A stretch of 8,480 nucleotides of DNA from an uncultured Erysipelotrichaceae bacterium (lineage in GTDB: Bacteria > Bacillota_I > Bacilli_A > Erysipelotrichales > Erysipelotrichaceae). The position numbers were made by a program, and so were the translations under genes. The notes beneath the pieces were generated by a model. It made no database searches. It saw only the letters and a list, made by a program, of their open reading frames with translations, and was not told the origin of the DNA. The stretch lies in assembly GCA_947575425.1 (NCBI GenBank), contig CANPNQ010000027.1, positions 1-8,480 on the forward strand, given 5' to 3'. Within the stretch, counting starts at the first letter, position 1. Each line of letters opens with the position of its first letter. Positions 5,962 through 8,480 of the stretch are shown here, piece by piece.

Positions 5962-5987
5962 ATCACATAATTTCACATAATTTGTGA
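5962..5987 (+). repeat. Tandem TCACATAATT repeat ending in a TCACA/TGTGA palindrome
   Basis: TCACATAATT occurs twice head to tail (5963-5972, 5973-5982), about one helical turn apart. The second copy continues into TGTGA, giving the palindrome TCACA-N5-TGTGA (5973-5987). The same 10-mer is at 3378-3387 before the SIS genes. It probably binds a transcription factor, placed about 105 bp upstream of the IIC -35 box. Confidence 0.55.
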
Positions 5988-6049
5988 GTATAAAGTTTGA
6001 AATGGTGAGATTATGGGATAAAAAGGATCGCAGAAAGGTCACTTCACCT

Positions 6050-6088
6050 AATTTTCACACACAAAGTATAACAAATTGTGTGAAAATT
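6050..6088 (+). repeat. 12-bp perfect inverted repeat just upstream of the IIC promoter
   Basis: AATTTTCACACA (6050-6061) and TGTGTGAAAATT (6077-6088) are perfect reverse complements with a 15-bp spacer. The right arm ends two bases before the -35 box. As this lies upstream of the transcription start, it should act as DNA: an operator or activator site. Its TTTCACA core resembles the tandem repeat at 5963-5987, so one protein may bind both. Confidence 0.65.
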
Positions 6089-6089
6089 G

Positions 6090-6118
6090 TTGACAAATTC
6101 GATGGAAGTGTTTAATAT
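6090..6118 (+). promoter_or_regulatory. Promoter of the PTS IIC-IID operon
   Basis: A perfect TTGACA (6090-6095) is followed after 17 bp by TAATAT (6113-6118), a 4 of 6 match to the -10 consensus. Transcription would start near 6125, giving a leader of about 100 nt. The weak -10 next to a large inverted repeat suggests a controlled promoter. Confidence 0.7.
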
Positions 6119-6126
6119 TATATTAG

Positions 6127-6140
6127 GGAAAACGCTTACA
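6127..6140 (+). promoter_or_regulatory. Catabolite-responsive element (cre) for CcpA
   Basis: GGAAAACGCTTACA matches the cre consensus TGWAANCGNTNWCA at every specified position except the first. It begins right after the predicted transcription start, where CcpA bound to HPr-Ser-P typically represses by blocking initiation or elongation. This implies the PTS genes are shut down when preferred sugars are available. Confidence 0.75.
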
Positions 6141-6206
6141 CTTTTGTCAGAGGTTGTAAGCGGGTTTCAAGGGGATGAGGCTTTCATCTCCGAGGTCATA
6201 AATGAC
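6128..6206 (+). promoter_or_regulatory. Three consecutive hairpins in the IIC leader
   Basis: CGCTTACA (6133-6140) pairs with TGTAAGCG (6155-6162), extended by GAAA/TTTC beyond small bulges. GGGGATGA (6171-6178) pairs with TCATCTCC (6184-6191) with one G-T wobble. GTCA (6195-6198) pairs with TGAC (6203-6206). None has a T-tract, so they are not terminators. The first overlaps the cre site; its right arm is a second, imperfect cre-like half site. A role in mRNA stability or translation control is possible but only inferred. Confidence 0.4.
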
Positions 6207-6224
6207 AGAAAAGGAGGAAAATTT

Positions 6225-7010
6225 ATGTCATTGAGTTTTTTCCAAATTCTAATCATTAGTCTTTGGGCCTTCTGGGGAATCATTGATGGATTGTCTTGGA
6301 ACATTGGTATGAACAGCTGTATTTTAGCAACGCTGTTTACCGGAATCGTTGTCGGCAATGCTGAGTACGGTTTGATCGTAGGCGGTACATTGCAGATGAC
6401 GCAGTTGGGTGTTGGTACCTACGGTGGTGCTTCCGTATTGAACATCACTTCTTCCGGTATGATCGCAACTGCATTGGGTGCTTCTACTGGAGCTGATCCG
6501 ATCGCATTTGCATCTTCTATCGGTATTGCACTTGCTGCATTGTTCGTACAGTTGGATATCTTAGCACGTTTCTCCAACACTGCTTTCCAGCATATCGCTG
6601 ACAAATATGTTGAGAGCGGAAATACGAAGGGTATTAACCTGATGAACCACTTAGGTATCATTCCTTGGGGATTGTCTCGTGGTTTACCGGTATTCTTCTT
6701 CTTGCTTGCAGGTCAGGAATTGATCGACACATTGATGGGATTCTTCCCGCAGTGGTTGATGGATGGATTTAAGCTTGCCGGCGGTATGTTGCCAATGGTA
6801 GGTTTCGCTATCCTGTTACGTTACTTGCCTGTAACGAAGAAACCTCAGTATGTAATCTTAGGATTCGTATTGGCAGCTTACTTGGGTGTTCCGACACTTG
6901 GTGTTGCTTTGATCGGTTTGGTAGCTGCATTGTTGGTTTTCCAGAATGCAATCGCCGGACATCCAGCAGCAGCTGCAGCAACTAGCGGAGGTGACGATTA
7001 TGAAGATTAG
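6225..7010 (+). CDS. PTS IIC subunit, mannose/fructose/sorbose/N-acetylgalactosamine family
   Basis: This is one of the two integral membrane subunits that form the sugar channel of a mannose-family PTS. At 261 aa it has the normal length for the family. It is almost wholly hydrophobic, with the conserved opening FFQILIISLWAFWGIIDGLSWN (5-26 region), a glycine-rich GNAEYGLIVGGTLQMTQLGVGTYGGAS stretch (44-70), GADPIAF (89-95) and a final hydrophobic helix (about 209-242). The tail is hydrophilic and rich in Ala and Gly, ending in DDYED. The start at 6225 has a strong AAGGAGG at 6211-6217; a longer reading from TTG 6087 would run through the promoter and is rejected. The gene overlaps IID by 11 bases. 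Substrate is not readable from sequence. Confidence 0.95.
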   Translation: MSLSFFQILIISLWAFWGIIDGLSWNIGMNSCILATLFTGIVVGNAEYGLIVGGTLQMTQLGVGTYGGASVLNITSSGMIATALGASTGADPIAFASSIGIALAALFVQLDILARFSNTAFQHIADKYVESGNTKGINLMNHLGIIPWGLSRGLPVFFFLLAGQELIDTLMGFFPQWLMDGFKLAGGMLPMVGFAILLRYLPVTKKPQYVILGFVLAAYLGVPTLGVALIGLVAALLVFQNAIAGHPAAAAATSGGDDYED

Positions 7011-7845
7011 TGAGAACAGCAAATTCACAGCAAAAGAATTACGTAAAATCAATTTGCGTTGGATCTGGCAATCTCAGATCGGCTGGAACTATGAGCGTAT
7101 GCAGGGTCTTGGTTACCTTTCTACGATGATTCCCGTGATCGACAGATTGTATGGTGACAATCCTGAATTGAAGGATAAAGCATTGCATGTACATTCTCAG
7201 TTCTTTAATACACAGCCTGCCATGGGTGATATCATCGTTGGTATGGACATCGCGATTGAAGAGCAGAGCTTGAACGAGGTTGGTATCGAAACAGCTGCAT
7301 CTGTAAAAACTGCATTGATGGGACCGTTCGCAGGTATCGGTGATACAATCTTCGGTATGATCGCAGGTGCTGTATTCGGATCTATCGCAGCTTCCATGGC
7401 TACTCAGGGTAATGCAATCGGTATTATCATTTGGACGATTTGGCAGCTTGCATGCTTATTGTTCCGTTTCAAGATGTTCGATCTTGGTTACGAGCAAGGT
7501 ATTAAGTTGGTAACAACTTTGAGCGGTCACATGAACGCTTTGACAGAAGCAGCATCCGTTTTGGGTCTGACTGTTGTTGGTGCGATGGTTGCATCCATGG
7601 TTAAATTCCCATTAAGCACATTAACAATGAGCTTGGGTACTGATCCTGAAACTGGTGAAGAATTGATCAACGAATTTAACTTGCAGACTTATGCAGATGC
7701 TATCATGCCTGCATTGTTCCCTGCATTGTTGACAGGTCTTTGCTACTGGTTGTTAGGTAAGAAATGGATGAACTCCAACAGACTGATTATTGCAGTCGTT
7801 GTTGCAGCGATCGTTCTGCGTGTGATTGGCGTTATTACTGCTTAA
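7000..7845 (+). CDS. PTS IID subunit, mannose/fructose/sorbose/N-acetylgalactosamine family
   Basis: IID is the second membrane subunit unique to mannose-family PTS; it assembles with IIC to move and phosphorylate the sugar. The 281 aa include the usual cytoplasmic N-terminal part with WIWQSQIGWNYERMQGLGY (21-39), HSQFFNTQP (65-73), the family signature GPFAGIGDTIFG (108-119) and C-terminal hydrophobic helices (about 186-204, 236-252, 262-280). The start at 7000 follows a GGAGGTGA site and overlaps the end of IIC, so translation is probably coupled. Neither a IIA nor a IIB follows: the next element is a terminator, so this operon lacks its cytoplasmic partners. The IIB at 136-624 is the nearest candidate. 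Confidence 0.95.
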   Translation: MKISENSKFTAKELRKINLRWIWQSQIGWNYERMQGLGYLSTMIPVIDRLYGDNPELKDKALHVHSQFFNTQPAMGDIIVGMDIAIEEQSLNEVGIETAASVKTALMGPFAGIGDTIFGMIAGAVFGSIAASMATQGNAIGIIIWTIWQLACLLFRFKMFDLGYEQGIKLVTTLSGHMNALTEAASVLGLTVVGAMVASMVKFPLSTLTMSLGTDPETGEELINEFNLQTYADAIMPALFPALLTGLCYWLLGKKWMNSNRLIIAVVVAAIVLRVIGVITA

Positions 7846-7864
7846 TCAGTAAACAATATCTGAT

Positions 7865-7898
7865 AAAAACAGTGGGTCTTAGGATCTGCTGTTTTTTT
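7865..7898 (+). terminator. Terminator of the IIC-IID operon
   Basis: AAAAACAG (7865-7872) pairs with CTGTTTTT (7889-7896). The stem continues inward through wobble pairs and GGTC/GATC (7875-7878/7883-7886) to a TTAG loop, giving about 14 bp followed by a T-run to 7898. It starts 20 bases past the IID stop. Confidence 0.9.
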
Positions 7899-7973
7899 AC
7901 GTTATGATATGTTTATCCTTTATGGTATGAAATATAAAGAGAGAATGCTATAGATGTATCGGAAAAAGACAGA

Positions 7974-7997
7974 TAAAAAGCGACACATGATGTCGCT
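7974..7997 (-). terminator. Terminator of the GntR-family regulator gene
   Basis: On the minus strand AGCGACA (7997-7991) and TGTCGCT (7985-7979) form a 7-bp stem with a 5-nt loop. Four more T residues then follow, completing a run of five with the last base of the stem. It lies about 36 bases past the regulator's stop codon, so the convergent PTS and regulator units are each terminated separately. Confidence 0.75.
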
Positions 7998-8032
7998 GTC
8001 ATACTAACATAGATCAAGAAATGAGAGGGATA

Positions 8033-8480
8033 TTAGAACGCCTCTTGCGCTTTTGGAGAATCCAATGTGATCTGATAGGTATATTTATTGCCCAAATAAT
8101 AGGTTTCTTCATATTGTGCCGGTTTATCCACATTGACGTAGCCGAACAATGAGAGCTTGAGACAGGGATCCTTAGAGGTGATATTCAAATATTTAGCGTC
8201 TGCTTTATTGAGATAACCGACCTGAAATTCCTGCACTGCCTTACCAAGGCGATAATGATACTTGCTTTCCAGCAATTCATACATGGATTCCTTTTCCATA
8301 TCCTCTAACAAAATCCAATAAAATACCTCCGGCAACAGGTAGGCAATGCTAAGACATAGCGGCTCTTGATCCACAATGCGCAGGCGCTTCAATAAAATGA
8401 CATTTTGATCGGCAGGAAGATGGAAGAACTCTGCCATGCGTTGGGGAATAACACAGCTGCTTTTTTCAATTACCTTATTT
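8033..8480 (-). CDS. GntR-family transcriptional regulator, UTRA domain (partial)
   Basis: The last 148 codons are present; the frame stays open to the right edge, so the N-terminal winged-helix DNA-binding domain is outside the window. The visible part matches the UTRA ligand-binding domain of HutC-subfamily GntR regulators. It has VIEKSSCVIPQRMAEFFHLP then NVILLKRLRIVDQEPLCLSIAYLLPE, the VLxLxRLRxxDGEPxxxxxxYLP pattern, a helix, and a C-terminal EETYYLGNKYTYQI strand region. UTRA domains usually sense sugar phosphates or related small molecules, so this is the obvious candidate regulator of the PTS and SIS genes, although it is convergent with them. The ATG at 8437 lies inside the domain and is not the true start. 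Confidence 0.88.
   Translation of the reverse strand, partial: NKVIEKSSCVIPQRMAEFFHLPADQNVILLKRLRIVDQEPLCLSIAYLLPEVFYWILLEDMEKESMYELLESKYHYRLGKAVQEFQVGYLNKADAKYLNITSKDPCLKLSLFGYVNVDKPAQYEETYYLGNKYTYQITLDSPKAQEAF

Noticed and set aside
6087..6224. An upstream in-frame TTG extension of the IIC gene
   Set aside because: It would place the promoter, cre site and leader hairpins inside the coding region; the ATG at 6225 has a strong AAGGAGG and gives the normal family N-terminus and length.
6946..6999. ATG 6946 as start of the IID gene
   Set aside because: It would overlap IIC by 65 bases without a ribosome site; ATG 7000 has GGAGGTGA and the expected N-terminus.
1..8480. CRISPR arrays, tRNA or rRNA genes, insertion sequences
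   Set aside because: No regularly spaced repeats, no tRNA-like cloverleaf or rRNA sequence, and no transposase or terminal inverted repeats with target duplications were seen.

Overview
The window looks like chromosome of a low-to-mid GC Gram-positive (Bacillota) bacterium. It has strong AGGAGG-type ribosome sites, TTGACA/TATAAT-type promoters, U-tract hairpin terminators, a CcpA-type cre site and mannose-family PTS genes. A gut Erysipelotrichia-like host is possible but is only an impression; nothing here fixes the genus.

Layout. (1) 1-667: a mannose/sorbose-family PTS IIB gene behind an unusual leader, in which a 13-bp inverted repeat spans the start codon, closed by a strong terminator. 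(2) 834-1404, minus strand: a small hypothetical membrane protein with its own extended -10 promoter and terminator. (3) 1565-3210, plus strand: a two-gene operon of a small membrane protein and a membrane-anchored M28-like protein that has lost nearly all expected metal ligands. (4) 3359-5855: a promoter with flanking inverted repeats drives three consecutive, divergent SIS-domain (phosphosugar-binding) paralogues, ending at a terminator. (5) 5962-7898: a complex regulatory region (tandem 10-mers, a 12-bp inverted repeat, TTGACA promoter, cre site, leader hairpins) followed by overlapping PTS IIC and IID genes and a terminator. (6) 7974-8480, minus strand: terminator and the C-terminal UTRA domain of a GntR-family regulator that runs off the window, convergent with the PTS genes.

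Working together (inference): IIB, IIC and IID would import and phosphorylate a sugar, probably with a IIA encoded elsewhere. The three SIS proteins would bind or convert the phosphorylated product, and the GntR/UTRA protein would sense it. The 9-mer ATCACATAA occurs once upstream of each of the three sugar units (IIB, first SIS gene, IIC), which supports one regulon. The substrate cannot be read from sequence; amino sugars or glycated amines are reasonable candidates because SIS enzymes handle such phosphates. The membrane-protein block between IIB and the SIS genes has no evident link to the sugar system.
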